Positions 24,149 through 32,331 of a stretch of 64,000 nucleotides of DNA are shown in pieces (position 1 is the stretch's first letter; each line of letters starts with the position of its first letter). The translations under genes were made by a program, and so were the position numbers. Origin of the DNA: Sphingopyxis soli (GTDB lineage Bacteria > Pseudomonadota > Alphaproteobacteria > Sphingomonadales > Sphingomonadaceae). A model generated the notes under the pieces. The model was given only the letters and a program-made list of their open reading frames with translations. It made no database searches and was not told where the DNA came from. The stretch is from the NCBI RefSeq assembly GCF_018682675.1, contig NZ_JAFMTR010000033.1, forward strand, positions 1 to 64,000, read 5' to 3'.

Positions 24149-25276
24149 TCAGAGCAGGCTGAGCAGATCGGCGGTCGCGGCTTCGGCCGCTTCCTCATCC
24201 TCTTCGCCCTCGAACTTGCTCAGCGTGATGCCGAGCAGCCGGATGCCCTGCTCGGTGGGCAGCAGCGGGGCGAGGATCGCCTCGCCTGCGGCGAGCAGCG
24301 CCGCGCCGTCGACGATCGGCGCAGGAACGGTCCGTGCGCGCGTAATGGTCTGAAAGTCGGCGTAGCGCAGTTTCAGCGTCACGGTCCGTCCGCGCGCGCC
24401 TTTTTTTGCCGCGCGGTCCCAGACCACGGTGCAGACATGCGCCAGCGCCTCGCGGATCTCGGTGTCGGTTATCAGGTCGTTGAAGAAGGTGCGCTCACCG
24501 CCCAGAGATTTCAGCGGCCGGTTCGATTTCACCCGCCGATGATCGATCCCGCGCGCCAGATTGTGGAGCCATTCGGCGCTGTTGCCGAAATGGTCGGCCA
24601 GCCACCCCATATCCTTCGCGGCAAGATCGGCGCCGGAGAACACGCCGAGTCCTTCCATCTTCGCCGCGGTCACCGGGCCGATGCCGTGAAAGCGGCGTAT
24701 CGACAGCGTCTGCACGAAGGCAGCGCCTTCGCCGGGGCGAATGACGGTCAGCCCGTCGGGCTTGTTCTGGTCCGATGCGAGTTTCGCGATGAACTTGTTG
24801 TACGAGACACCCGCCGAGGCGGTGAGTCCCGTCTGCTCGCGGATCCGGCGGCGGATCAGCTTTGCGGTCGCGGTTGCGCTGCCGAGTCCGGCCTTGTCGC
24901 GGCTGACGTCGAGATAGGCTTCGTCCAGCGACAACGGCTCGACCTCGTCGGCATAGTCGCGGAAGATCGCGCGAATTTGATGGGAGATGTCGCGATAAAC
25001 CTCGAAGCGGGGGGGCACGAAGATGAGGTCGGGGCATTGGCGCTTCGCGGTGATGCTGGGCATCGCCGACCGCACCCCGAACTTGCGCGCTTCATAGCTG
25101 GCGGCGGCGACGACGCCGCGCCGCGACGAGCCGCCGACTGCGACGGGTTTGCCGCGGAGTGCCGGATCGTCGCGCTGTTCGACCGACGCGTAGAAGGCAT
25201 CCATGTCGACATGGATGATCTTGCGAACGGGCGCGGCCGCATCGCCGTCGGGGGGCTGGTCTTCGCCGTCTTTCAC
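24149..25276 (-). CDS. dinB: DNA polymerase IV
   Basis: A 375-residue Y-family translesion polymerase. The palm motif is IIHVDMDAFYASVEQRDDP, with acidic residues also in LSLDEAYLDVS; little-finger domain about 250-360. Residues past 360 (KFEGEEDEEAAEAATADLLS) form an acidic tail, and no clear QLxLF-type beta-clamp motif is obvious. A GTG at 25,276 with TAAGG upstream is preferred; a TTG at 25,318 would add 14 residues. No lexA or imuAB neighbours, so SOS control is not evident. Confidence 0.93.
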   Translation of the reverse strand: MKDGEDQPPDGDAAAPVRKIIHVDMDAFYASVEQRDDPALRGKPVAVGGSSRRGVVAAASYEARKFGVRSAMPSITAKRQCPDLIFVPPRFEVYRDISHQIRAIFRDYADEVEPLSLDEAYLDVSRDKAGLGSATATAKLIRRRIREQTGLTASAGVSYNKFIAKLASDQNKPDGLTVIRPGEGAAFVQTLSIRRFHGIGPVTAAKMEGLGVFSGADLAAKDMGWLADHFGNSAEWLHNLARGIDHRRVKSNRPLKSLGGERTFFNDLITDTEIREALAHVCTVVWDRAAKKGARGRTVTLKLRYADFQTITRARTVPAPIVDGAALLAAGEAILAPLLPTEQGIRLLGITLSKFEGEEDEEAAEAATADLLSLL

Positions 25277-25360
25277 GGCGCCAGCCTTAGCATGTTGCCG
25301 AAATGTTCTCAACGGCAAGCGCCCCTTGGCCGAGGCGATCGTGGGTAGCGGGGAGGGGGG

Positions 25361-25434
25361 TGGAGCGGGTAGCGGGAATCGAACCCGCCTAGCTAGCTTG
25401 GAAGGCTAGAGCATTACCACTATGCTATACCCGC
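25361..25434 (-). tRNA. tRNA-Gly (anticodon TCC)
   Basis: On the minus strand, acceptor GCGGGTA pairs with TACCCGC, followed by T and an encoded CCA. D-arm AGCATAGTGGTAATGCT, anticodon loop CTTCCAA inside stem CTAGC/GCTAG, T-arm GCGGGTTCGATTCCCGC. 74 bases including CCA. Confidence 0.97.
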
Positions 25435-25492
25435 GTTTCCAAGGCCGCGGCGATTGCCAGTTTGGCTCGCCGACGTCAAGCGCAACCCGTCG

Positions 25493-26740
25493 TCAAACGC
25501 CGGTCGCGCGGTCCATCGCCTCCATATGCGCCTCGGGCGGCTCGCACGGGGCGGGCGGATCGCCTTCGGCCGTCGTGAAGCGCGCGCCGCGTTCCAGCGT
25601 CTTGTGAACGGGGCAGCGTTCGGCGATCTCCATCATTCGGGTGCGCTGCTCGGCGTCGATCGCGCCTTCGATGGAGATGCGGACGTTGAAAAGGTCGGGC
25701 TGGGGATCGGCGAGCTCCTTCTGGTGGCCGACCGCGGTACGGATGCGCGCCACCGGCCATTTCTTGCCGTCGGCGTAGAGGCGCAGCGTCATCGTCGTGC
25801 AGGCGGCGAGCGCGGCGGAGAGGAGGTCGAAGGGGCTGGGGCCCGTGCCGCCGCCGCCGACGCTGACCGGCTCGTCGGCCAGGAACACATGGTCGCCCGT
25901 GCTGATCGCAACCTGGAACTTTCCGTCGCCCGTCTCTTCGGCTTCGGCATCGACCGGCGGCACGGGCGCTTCGGGCGGCGGGGTCAGATAGGGGCTCGCC
26001 CAAGCCGCGATCATCGAACCGACGCGCTGGACGTCCTGCGGGCGGCTGAGCAGATGGTCGGCGTCGTCGAGCGAGAAGAAGCTCTTGGGGTGGCGCGCCG
26101 CGACATAGATTTTGGTGGCATTCTCGATGCCGACCGTATCGTCGAGTGGAGCGTGCATCACGAGTAGCGGACGGCGAAGCGCCGCGATGCGCGCGCCCTG
26201 ATCCTGCGAGCGCAAATCGTCGATCAGGCCGCGCCCGACGCGAAAGCGCCGCCCGGCGAGCAGGACGTCGGCGGCGCCCTCGGCATCGATCGTCGCGATC
26301 GCGGCGGGATCGAACTGATGGAGCGTATGGGCGACATCGAACGGCGCATTGATCGTCGCGACCGCGCGAATCGAGGGCAGGTCGACCGCCGCGGCAATGG
26401 CGGCCGCGCCGCCAAGGCTGTGGCCGATCAGCAGCGACGGTGCCTTGCCGTCGTCCGCGAGCGCCCGCGCGGCCGCCTGCAGATCGTGCACGTCGAATGA
26501 AAAGCGACTGTCGGCGAAATCGCCCTCGCTCTCGCCGAGACCGGCGAAGTCGAACCGCAGCACGCCGATGCCCTCGCGCGCGAGCAGGCGCGCGATCCGT
26601 ACCGCTGCACGGTTATCCTTTCCGCAGGTGAAGCAATGCGCGAAAATCGCCCAGCCGCGCACACGCCCGCCGGGAAGCTCCATCCGCCCCGACAAAGTCT
26701 TGCCCGCCGAGCCAGGGAACCGAAACGGCTGGGTGACCAT
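25493..26740 (-). CDS. Bifunctional alpha/beta hydrolase - OsmC family protein
   Basis: A 415-residue fusion. Residues 1-250 form an alpha/beta hydrolase with oxyanion-side HCFTCGKDN, nucleophile elbow GHSLGG and late His in DADHLLS. Residues 275-400 form an OsmC/Ohr-like domain with catalytic-type cysteines in LAACTTMTLRLYA and ERCPVHKTLE. OsmC domains reduce organic hydroperoxides; the hydrolase half may release or process acyl substrates. The fusion is a known architecture in proteobacteria. Standalone, next to tRNA-Gly. Confidence 0.9.
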   Translation of the reverse strand: MVTQPFRFPGSAGKTLSGRMELPGGRVRGWAIFAHCFTCGKDNRAAVRIARLLAREGIGVLRFDFAGLGESEGDFADSRFSFDVHDLQAAARALADDGKAPSLLIGHSLGGAAAIAAAVDLPSIRAVATINAPFDVAHTLHQFDPAAIATIDAEGAADVLLAGRRFRVGRGLIDDLRSQDQGARIAALRRPLLVMHAPLDDTVGIENATKIYVAARHPKSFFSLDDADHLLSRPQDVQRVGSMIAAWASPYLTPPPEAPVPPVDAEAEETGDGKFQVAISTGDHVFLADEPVSVGGGGTGPSPFDLLSAALAACTTMTLRLYADGKKWPVARIRTAVGHQKELADPQPDLFNVRISIEGAIDAEQRTRMMEIAERCPVHKTLERGARFTTAEGDPPAPCEPPEAHMEAMDRATGV

Positions 26741-26975
26741 GCGCCTTCTCCTTCTTCGGTGACGTGCCCATGCTACGCGTGTCTCCGCGACGGGTCACGC
26801 GGAATGCGCCGACGCCGATCGGTCGACAGGAACTTTCGGCGCTGCCTCTCGTTCTAACAGCGCACACGAAATGCAGAAACAGGCGGCGCGACGATAGATC
26901 GCCCGGCTTGCGGAGGGCCGTTTTCCTGCCTCTCCGGAAGGTGGCGTTCCGCGCCCGCCGGATAGGAGATGTCTG

Positions 26976-27149
26976 ATGTTCAAATGGGCTTTGATCTTTG
27001 CCGTGATCGCGTTGGTGGCGGCGCTGCTCGGTTTCGGCGGTGTCGCCGGGGCAGCCGCGGGCGTAGCAAAGATATTGTTCTTCGTCGGTTTGGCGCTCGT
27101 CGCGCTTTTCCTCATTCTCGGCGTGGTCGCTGGACGCAAGGTCGTTTGA
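26976..27149 (+). CDS. DUF1328 small membrane protein
   Basis: A 57-residue protein ([20 protein letters not shown] start) with two hydrophobic helices joined by [12 protein letters not shown], the classic DUF1328/YtjA pattern. It has AGGAG at 26,964-26,968 upstream. Function unknown; the family is often stress-induced. A strong hairpin lies 75 bases downstream. The 234-base gap on its left holds no recognisable gene. Confidence 0.88.
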   Translation: MFKWALIFAVIALVAALLGFGGVAGAAAGVAKILFFVGLALVALFLILGVVAGRKVV

Positions 27150-27224
27150 CGGCGACCGGTCGTTTCACAATCCTCCGTGATCGGGACAGGCGGCATTGGT
27201 GCCGGTCCCCGGACGGAATCGGCG

Positions 27225-27262
27225 AGCCCCGCCGCGTGAATGCGGCGGGGCTTACCTCTTTT
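27225..27262 (+). terminator. Hairpin terminator
   Basis: AGCCCCGCCGC (27,225-27,235) and GCGGCGGGGCT (27,242-27,252) form a perfect 11-bp stem with a 6-base loop, followed by a T-rich stretch ending TTTT at 27,262. Serves the DUF1328 gene. Confidence 0.75.
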
Positions 27263-27328
27263 GGGCATTTGTGCCCCCATTCCGCGCGATGGTAGGATGC
27301 CGCCTTCAAAACGGGTGGGGGCGGAGCG

Positions 27329-28435
27329 GTGCAGAAATCTTCCGTTGTGACCATGTCGATACCGAAGCCGGCGTTCGGCGTCCCGGCGCCCTGGTTCAAG
27401 GGCCAGGTTCTGGGCGGGAATCCCCGATACTCCTTCCATACGGTGGCGGGCCGCGTCGCGGTCCTCTTCTTCATGGGATCGGCGCGCGATGCGGCGGTCA
27501 AATCGGCGCTCGACGTGCTTCTTTCGTCGGACCGCTACGAGGATTCGCGCGTCTGCCTGTTTACCGTGACGCACGATCCCGACGATGTGTCCTCGGGCCG
27601 GATCGCTTCAGGGCAATATGGGGTGCGCCACTTCCTCGACTATGACCGCGCGATCGGCACCACCTACGGCGCGTGCCGCGAAGGATCGAATCGCTACGAA
27701 GCCTATATTGCCGTTCTCGACCGCCAGCTGCGGGTCGCGGGCCGCTATCCGCCGTCGCAGGCGACCGAAGCGCTGGCGCTCGCAGGACGTCTGATCGACG
27801 AGGACCGACCCGAAGACTGGGCGCCGGTACTCCGCATTCCGCGCGTCCTCGATCGTGCAACATGCCGGCATCTCATCGACCTCTACGAGGCCGATGGCGG
27901 CGCGGATTCGGGATTCATGCGCGAAGTCGACGGGAAAACGGTTTCGATCATCGACCATGGCCACAAACGGCGGTCCGACTATACTATCACCGATATGGAT
28001 CTGCGCCGCTCGCTCGTCGGCCGGATCAACGACTGTGTGCGGCCGGCGATCAATCTGGCCTATAATTTCGATGCGACACGCATGGAGCGCTATATCGTCG
28101 CCTGCTACGACGCATCGGTTGGCGGACATTTCCGACCGCATCGCGACAATACCACAAAGGGCACCGCGCACCGGCGCTTTGCGGTGACCATCAACCTCAA
28201 CGACGACTTCGACGGCGGCGAGCTGCGCTTTCCCGAATTCGGGTCGCGCACCTATCGCGCGCCGCCGGGCGGTGCGATCGTGTTCGGCTGCGGCTTGCTT
28301 CACGAAGCAACGCCGGTGACCCGCGGACGGCGGTATGCCTTTCTGCCGTTCCTGTACGATGATGCCGCGGCGGCGCAGCGAGAGGCGAACAACGTCTATC
28401 TGGGCGAGGGCGTCGGAGCCTATCGCGCGGGCTAG
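27329..28435 (+). CDS. 2-oxoglutarate/Fe(II) oxygenase with an N-terminal peroxiredoxin-like domain
   Basis: A 368-residue two-domain protein. Residues 10-155 resemble the AhpC/TSA thioredoxin fold (PAPWFKG, RVAVLFFMGSA, a late strand around VLDRQLRVAGRYP) but lack the peroxidatic Cys at the usual place. Residues 175-350 form a prolyl-4-hydroxylase-type oxygenase: iron ligands HFRPHRDN and LLHEATPV, then the 2OG-binding arginine in RGRRYAFLPF. A GTG start is chosen for GGAG 5 bases upstream; ATG 27,353 has no ribosome site. Substrate unknown; a redox-linked protein hydroxylase is possible. Confidence 0.85.
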   Translation: MQKSSVVTMSIPKPAFGVPAPWFKGQVLGGNPRYSFHTVAGRVAVLFFMGSARDAAVKSALDVLLSSDRYEDSRVCLFTVTHDPDDVSSGRIASGQYGVRHFLDYDRAIGTTYGACREGSNRYEAYIAVLDRQLRVAGRYPPSQATEALALAGRLIDEDRPEDWAPVLRIPRVLDRATCRHLIDLYEADGGADSGFMREVDGKTVSIIDHGHKRRSDYTITDMDLRRSLVGRINDCVRPAINLAYNFDATRMERYIVACYDASVGGHFRPHRDNTTKGTAHRRFAVTINLNDDFDGGELRFPEFGSRTYRAPPGGAIVFGCGLLHEATPVTRGRRYAFLPFLYDDAAAAQREANNVYLGEGVGAYRAG

Positions 28436-28483
28436 CCATGACCGGATCGATGCGACTTGCGCCCCGATGAACGCGGCGGCGTT

Positions 28484-28502
28484 TTTGCGACAGTTTGCGA
28501 CA
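28484..28502. promoter_or_regulatory. Tandem repeats, candidate OmpR-type regulator box
   Basis: TTTGCGACA occurs at 28,484-28,492 and again at 28,494-28,502, exactly 10 bases apart, about 95 bases before the EF-hand gene. Direct repeats with one-helical-turn spacing are typical of OmpR/PhoB-family sites, and such a regulator is encoded at 29,336. Confidence 0.4.
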
Positions 28503-28594
28503 AATTTTCGCCCATCCGGCAATTGGCTGGGACAAATCGTAACTAGAACGTCCTTATCGGAACAGCGCTTGTTCCCGCATGAGGAGTTCGTGAC

Positions 28595-29206
28595 GTGAAA
28601 AAGATTTCGCTTTTGACGCTCGGTGCCGCGTTGATCGCTGCACCCGTTTTCGCCGCCCCCGGTCCGGGGGCAAGGGGCGACGCGGACGCCAATGGCACGC
28701 TGACGCGCGCCGAGGCGCAGGCCCATGCCAACGAAATGTTCGCCCGTATGGACGCCAACAAGGACGGCAGGCTCGACGCGAGCGATCGCGCCGCCAAGCG
28801 GACCGAGATGCAGGCGAAGATGTTCGAGCGCCTCGACGCGAACAAGGATGGCAGCATCAGTAAGGCCGAATGGGACCAGCACAGCGCCGATCGGGCGGCG
28901 AAGCGTAGTGACCGAGGCGAGAAGCGCGCCGATGCCGGTGACGGCAAGCGCGGAATGCGTGGCCATCACGGCAAGCGCGGCGGCCACGGCATGATGATGG
29001 CGCGCGCCGACACCGACGGCGACAAGGCAGTCAGCCAGGCCGAGTTCCAGGCCGCGGCGCTCGCGCGCTTCGACGCGGCCGACGCGAACAAGGACGGTCA
29101 GGTGACGGCCGAGGAACGCGCCGCGCAGCGCGAGGCATGGAAGGCGAAGGCGGGCGAATGGCGCGCCAAGCGCGCGGCCGCGCCGGCCACTCCCGCCAGC
29201 GAATAA
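28595..29206 (+). CDS. Exported EF-hand domain protein
   Basis: A 203-residue periplasmic protein. Signal peptide MKKISLLTLGAALIAAPVFA. At least four calcium-binding loops: DADANGTLTRAE, DANKDGRLDASD, DANKDGSISKAE and DTDGDKAVSQAE, then DANKDGQVTAEE. The centre (GMRGHHGKRGGHGMMM) is Gly/His-rich and may bind metals. GTG start with GAGGAG upstream. A hairpin terminator follows, then a two-component system that could sense envelope conditions and control this gene. Confidence 0.9.
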   Translation: MKKISLLTLGAALIAAPVFAAPGPGARGDADANGTLTRAEAQAHANEMFARMDANKDGRLDASDRAAKRTEMQAKMFERLDANKDGSISKAEWDQHSADRAAKRSDRGEKRADAGDGKRGMRGHHGKRGGHGMMMARADTDGDKAVSQAEFQAAALARFDAADANKDGQVTAEERAAQREAWKAKAGEWRAKRAAAPATPASE

Positions 29207-29284
29207 GCCTTTGGCGCGGGGCTGCTGGAAGAGGCGGGCCATCCCCTCCCGGCATTGCCTTTGCCAACGCCCCCTGCCAGCATC

Positions 29285-29312
29285 GCCCACCGGTCGCCTT
29301 CGGCCGGTGGGC
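29285..29312 (+). terminator. Hairpin terminator after the EF-hand gene
   Basis: GCCCACCGG (29,285-29,293) and CCGGTGGGC (29,304-29,312) form a 9-bp stem with a 10-base loop. No T-run follows; it separates the EF-hand gene from the regulator gene. Confidence 0.5.
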
Positions 29313-29335
29313 GAACCACTGAATATCACGGACGC

Positions 29336-30067
29336 ATGATGACCGACACGCCGCGCATATTGCTGATCGACGACGAGCCTTCGATCCGCGAGCCGCTCTC
29401 CGAATATCTGGAGGCACAGGGTTTTGCGGTGACTGATGCGGCGAACGCCTCTGAGGCGCGGTCGGTGCTGCGCGCGCAGACGGTCGACCTGGTCGTCAGC
29501 GATATCATGATGCCCGGCGAGGATGGCCTGTCGCTCACGCGCCACCTGCGCGAGACAAGCAGCATTCCCGTCATCCTGCTTACCGCGCGCGCGGAGGACA
29601 CCGAGCGGATCATCGGGCTGGAGATCGGGGCTGACGACTATGTCGTCAAACCCTTTAATCCGCGCGAACTGGTCGCGCGCATCCGCACCGTGCTGCGCCG
29701 GACGCAGCAGAGTGGCCGCGCGCTCGATCCGGGCGGAACCTGCTACGCCTTCGGCGACTGGGTACTGCGCGAGGTGGAACGTGTGCTTGTGGATGGCGAG
29801 GGTAATGAGGTCGCGCTGTCGTCGGGCGAATATCATCTGCTTCACGCGCTGGTGCGCCACCCGCGGCAGGTGATGAGCCGCGACCGGCTGCTCGACCTGG
29901 TGCGCGGGCGCGAGGCCGATATCTTCGATCGCGCGATCGACAATCTCGTCAGCCGCCTGCGCAAGAAGATCGAAGACGACCCCGCGCATCCGCAAATCGT
30001 CAAGACCGTGTGGGGCGGGGGCTATACGCTCGCGTGCGAGGTCCGGCGCATGGGGCCGGCGACGTGA
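29336..30067 (+). CDS. OmpR-family response regulator
   Basis: A 243-residue DNA-binding regulator. The receiver domain (residues 8-120) has acidic pair DDE, phosphorylation Asp in LVVSDIMMPGEDG and Lys in DDYVVKPFNP. The winged-helix output domain (about 140-238) ends DPAHPQIVKTVWGGGYTLA. Start ATG 29,336 or 29,339. Overlaps the histidine kinase start by 4 bases (GTGA), so they form one operon. Target likely an envelope-stress gene; the adjacent EF-hand promoter carries a possible site. Confidence 0.93.
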   Translation: MMTDTPRILLIDDEPSIREPLSEYLEAQGFAVTDAANASEARSVLRAQTVDLVVSDIMMPGEDGLSLTRHLRETSSIPVILLTARAEDTERIIGLEIGADDYVVKPFNPRELVARIRTVLRRTQQSGRALDPGGTCYAFGDWVLREVERVLVDGEGNEVALSSGEYHLLHALVRHPRQVMSRDRLLDLVRGREADIFDRAIDNLVSRLRKKIEDDPAHPQIVKTVWGGGYTLACEVRRMGPAT

Positions 30068-31410
30068 AACTTCGCCTTTGGCCCCGCAGCCTTGTCGGCC
30101 AGCTCGTCTTTGCGGTCGCGGTGATGCTGTTCCTCGCGCAGGCGATCAATTTCGTCCTCCTGTCGCGCGGGATCCGGCAACAGACGCTGGCGCACGGCGG
30201 CGGCATGGCTGTCGCGCGCGTCATCGACGCGATCGAGCGCGACCGGCGCGGCGAGTTCCGTGGACCGCCGCGCGACGAGATGGCGCGCGAGCGGGCGCAG
30301 AAGCTGCAGATTTCCGCAACGCCGCCATCGCTTCCCCCCGGCGCCGTGCACCTTCCGGAATTGTCCAGCTATATCGGCGGGCTGCTGAACGATACCAATG
30401 TCCACGCCGAGTCGATCGACGCCTGGGCCTTGCCGCCCCGGTCGAGGCAACGGCTGCAGCGCGCGGCTTTCCCCGACCGCGCGGTCGTCGTCGTCGCGAA
30501 GGTCGATGGGCGATATTTCGCGGTGCGCTCGCGTATCGCGGCGACGGGCAATCGGCTGTCGGGCTTCCTGATCTGGCAGACGCTTACCCTCTACCTCTTG
30601 CTGCTGATCCCGATCATGGTGATTGCCTGGCGCGCGGCGCGTCCGTTGCGCGACCTGACGCGGGCGGCAAGAGCCAATCCGGCATCGCGCGACGCGGTCC
30701 CGCTCGAGGAGGAGGGGCCGTCGGATGTGCGCGATCTGATCGCCGCCTTCAACGCCTTTCGGGCACGGATCGCGACGATGCTGTCGGACAAGGACCGGAT
30801 GCTCGGCGCGGTCGGGCACGATCTGCGCACGCCGCTCGCGAGCCTGCGCGTTCGCGTCGAAGGCGTCGAGGACGACAAGCTGCGCGAAAAGATGATCGCG
30901 TCGATCGACGAGATGACCGCGATGCTGACCGACATATTGGCGCTCGCGCGGTCGGGCTCGGGGACCGAGGCGCAGGAGCGCGTTCCGATCCGGGAACTGA
31001 TCGGCGAGCTGGCGGCCGATTATCAGGAGCGGGGCAAGGATGTGGCGGTGGGCGCTATCGCCGACGTCCATGCGCTGGTCCGCCCGATGCTGCTCAAGCG
31101 CGCGCTGCGCAATCTGGCCGATAATGCGCTTGCCTATGGCATGCGCGCGCGGCTGTCGGTGACCGCCGCAGCGGGCCGGATGCAGATCATCGTCTCGGAC
31201 GACGGTCCGGGTCTGACGAAGGAACAGATCCGGGTGCTGGTCGAACCGTTTGCGCGCGGCGAGCAATCGCGCAACCGGGCGACCGGCGGCGCCGGGCTCG
31301 GCCTCTCGATCGCGCGCGAGATTGCCGAGGGCGAGGGCGGGGCGCTGACGCTGGCGAACCGTGCCGGCGGCGGGCTCGATGCCGTGATCGAGCTGCCGGT
31401 TCAGGCGTAG
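30064..31410 (+). CDS. EnvZ-type sensor histidine kinase
   Basis: A 448-residue membrane kinase. TM1 about 10-32 (LVGQLVFAVAVMLFLAQAIN), periplasmic sensor 35-165, TM2 about 168-190, then HAMP. The H-box is AVGHDLRTPLASLRV, N-box LRNLADNALAYG and G-boxes SDDGPGLT and GGAGLGLSIA. The ATP lid is complete. GTG start inside the regulator stop. Partner of the regulator upstream; the signal is unknown. Confidence 0.93.
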   Translation: MKLRLWPRSLVGQLVFAVAVMLFLAQAINFVLLSRGIRQQTLAHGGGMAVARVIDAIERDRRGEFRGPPRDEMARERAQKLQISATPPSLPPGAVHLPELSSYIGGLLNDTNVHAESIDAWALPPRSRQRLQRAAFPDRAVVVVAKVDGRYFAVRSRIAATGNRLSGFLIWQTLTLYLLLLIPIMVIAWRAARPLRDLTRAARANPASRDAVPLEEEGPSDVRDLIAAFNAFRARIATMLSDKDRMLGAVGHDLRTPLASLRVRVEGVEDDKLREKMIASIDEMTAMLTDILALARSGSGTEAQERVPIRELIGELAADYQERGKDVAVGAIADVHALVRPMLLKRALRNLADNALAYGMRARLSVTAAAGRMQIIVSDDGPGLTKEQIRVLVEPFARGEQSRNRATGGAGLGLSIAREIAEGEGGALTLANRAGGGLDAVIELPVQA

Positions 31411-32207
31411 ATCGCGATCGCCTGACTGCCGCTCAGCACCGGCTCGCCGGCGCGGTTCCACAGCATCATGTCCTGCACCGACACGCCGCCGCGCGCATAG
31501 CCGGTCTTGGCCGAAAGCAGCCACCAGCCGTCGTCGGTCGTCGGCGTTCCGCCGAGCATGTTCACCGTCCAGTTCATCGAGCTGATCGGGCCGAATTCGG
31601 TGAACAGCGCCATCGCAGCTGGCGGCAGGGCGTCGCCGAGCGCGAGTAACTGGACCGCCGGATGGCAGGCGGGCTGGTCGACGAAGCGCACCCAGGTGAG
31701 ATATTCGCCGACGTCGCTTTTCCAGGCGAAGCGCGGACCGGTGGTCGGACGCATGTCGAAATGGCGCGTGAAGGACGGTCGGGCCTTATGCTCGGGCACC
31801 GGCTGAAGCGTCTCGGGATCGGGCGCTTCGGGCATCGTCAGGCGATTATGGTCGAGATGGCTCGCTCGCTCGCCCGAGAAGGCAAAGACGGCGGCGGTGC
31901 CGAAGCCCTGGTCGCTCGACACGCCGGCATCGATGAAGAGGCTCGACTTCGACTGGCGCAACACCCGGGTATTCACCGTGCAATCGCCGCCGACCGGGCC
32001 GACGAAGCTGATCTGCGCATAGCGCAGCGGCGCCTCGGTGGGATGGAGCGCCATCGCGCCGGCAAGCGCAACCGCCGAGCTGATCCCGCCATAGGCGGTG
32101 CGGCCCTGCATCCAGCCGTCGTCAATATGCCCGGTGGCGACATCGCCGTCGACGCGCAGCGTCGCGAGAAGCGCGTCGAGCGCGCTGGGGGAGGTTGCTT
32201 CAGTCAT
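31401..32207 (-). CDS. Acyl-CoA thioesterase-like protein
   Basis: A 268-residue double-hotdog protein of the TesB-like/DUF4442-type thioesterase superfamily. Hotdog 1 contains DDGWMQGRTAYGGISSAVALA, and hotdog 2 starts near WVRFVDQPACHPAVQLLALG and includes MNWTVNMLGG. These enzymes hydrolyse acyl-CoA to free acids. Convergent with the histidine kinase (10-base overlap). A palindromic repeat separates it from the reductase gene upstream. Confidence 0.85.
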   Translation of the reverse strand: MTEATSPSALDALLATLRVDGDVATGHIDDGWMQGRTAYGGISSAVALAGAMALHPTEAPLRYAQISFVGPVGGDCTVNTRVLRQSKSSLFIDAGVSSDQGFGTAAVFAFSGERASHLDHNRLTMPEAPDPETLQPVPEHKARPSFTRHFDMRPTTGPRFAWKSDVGEYLTWVRFVDQPACHPAVQLLALGDALPPAAMALFTEFGPISSMNWTVNMLGGTPTTDDGWWLLSAKTGYARGGVSVQDMMLWNRAGEPVLSGSQAIAIYA

Positions 32208-32250
32208 GCCTCATTCTTCTTGGTTGGTTCACCCCGAACCCGTTCGCCCT

Positions 32251-32312
32251 GAGCTTGTCGAAGGGCCGCTCTTGCTCCTGCGGGGAGAGAAGGACGGTGC
32301 TTCGACAAGCTC
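32251..32312. repeat. Palindromic REP-like element
   Basis: GAGCTTGTCGAAG (32,251-32,263) and CTTCGACAAGCTC (32,300-32,312) are perfect 13-bp inverted arms around a 36-base loop. This GAGCTTGTCGAA motif is a frequent intergenic palindrome in sphingomonads. Confidence 0.8.
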
Positions 32313-32331
32313 GGCTCGAACGGAAGAGGAG

